The notes under the pieces were generated by a model. It searched no databases. It saw only the letters and a list, made by a program, of their open reading frames with translations, and was not told where the DNA came from. DNA of 5,416 bases from Hyphomicrobium sp. (GTDB taxonomy: Bacteria > Pseudomonadota > Alphaproteobacteria > Rhizobiales > Hyphomicrobiaceae), in assembly GCA_025927515.1 (NCBI GenBank), contig JAICLG010000202.1:1-5416 (forward strand), given 5' to 3'. Position numbers and translations under genes: made by a program. Shown piece after piece: positions 5,346 to 5,416 of the stretch. Position 1 is the stretch's first letter. Each line of letters begins with the position of its first letter.

Positions 5346-5416
5346 GTTTTGTATGTCTCGGGCAGGCGCTGGCCAAGTCGAACGCGTAGAACCGAAGGCA
5401 ACTTGAGACCTTGCAC

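Overview
The window looks like a chromosomal housekeeping stretch from an alphaproteobacterium, most likely of the order Hyphomicrobiales (Hyphomicrobium/Rhodomicrobium-like). This placement is an inference. It rests on moderately high GC, the KFYN...KGYGFI variant of the cold-shock domain, the short secreted Cys-rich and orphan exported proteins, and the general style of the genes. No phylogenetic marker is present in full. I see no insertion sequence, phage gene, integrase, tRNA, rRNA, CRISPR array or toxin-antitoxin pair.

Layout, left to right. (1) The 3' end of der (EngA), the double GTPase of 50S ribosome assembly, runs off the left edge. (2) A short intergenic region follows, with a good dyad and a possible 32-residue Cys-rich small ORF. 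(3) A small exported protein carries a four-cysteine GLG1-like repeat. (4) holC (DNA polymerase III chi subunit) and rlmJ (23S rRNA m6A2030 methyltransferase) lie head to tail 54 bases apart. (5) A csp cold-shock gene has a 5' leader of about 240 bases with hairpins and an overlapping upstream ORF. (6) On the minus strand, a glycine-rich 94-residue membrane-type protein faces csp; a strong intrinsic terminator closes it. (7) Two exported orphan proteins on the plus strand are 104 and 251 residues long; the second has a four-cysteine head and a long disordered Lys/Ala/Ser/Pro tail. (8) A single-domain CheY-like response regulator lies on the minus strand at the right edge.

How the genes fit together: Der and RlmJ both act on the large ribosomal subunit, and Csp is an RNA chaperone, so the left half is weighted towards ribosome and RNA biology, with HolC as the replication outlier. 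The right half is exported or membrane proteins of unknown role plus an orphan receiver. The strand switches at about 2856-3040, 3325-3613 and 4859-4976 show that most genes are separate transcription units; only holC-rlmJ looks operonic.

I found no convincing novel multi-gene system. The points most worth checking are the Cys-rich small ORF after der, the structured csp leader with its overlapping ORF, and the orphan exported proteins.
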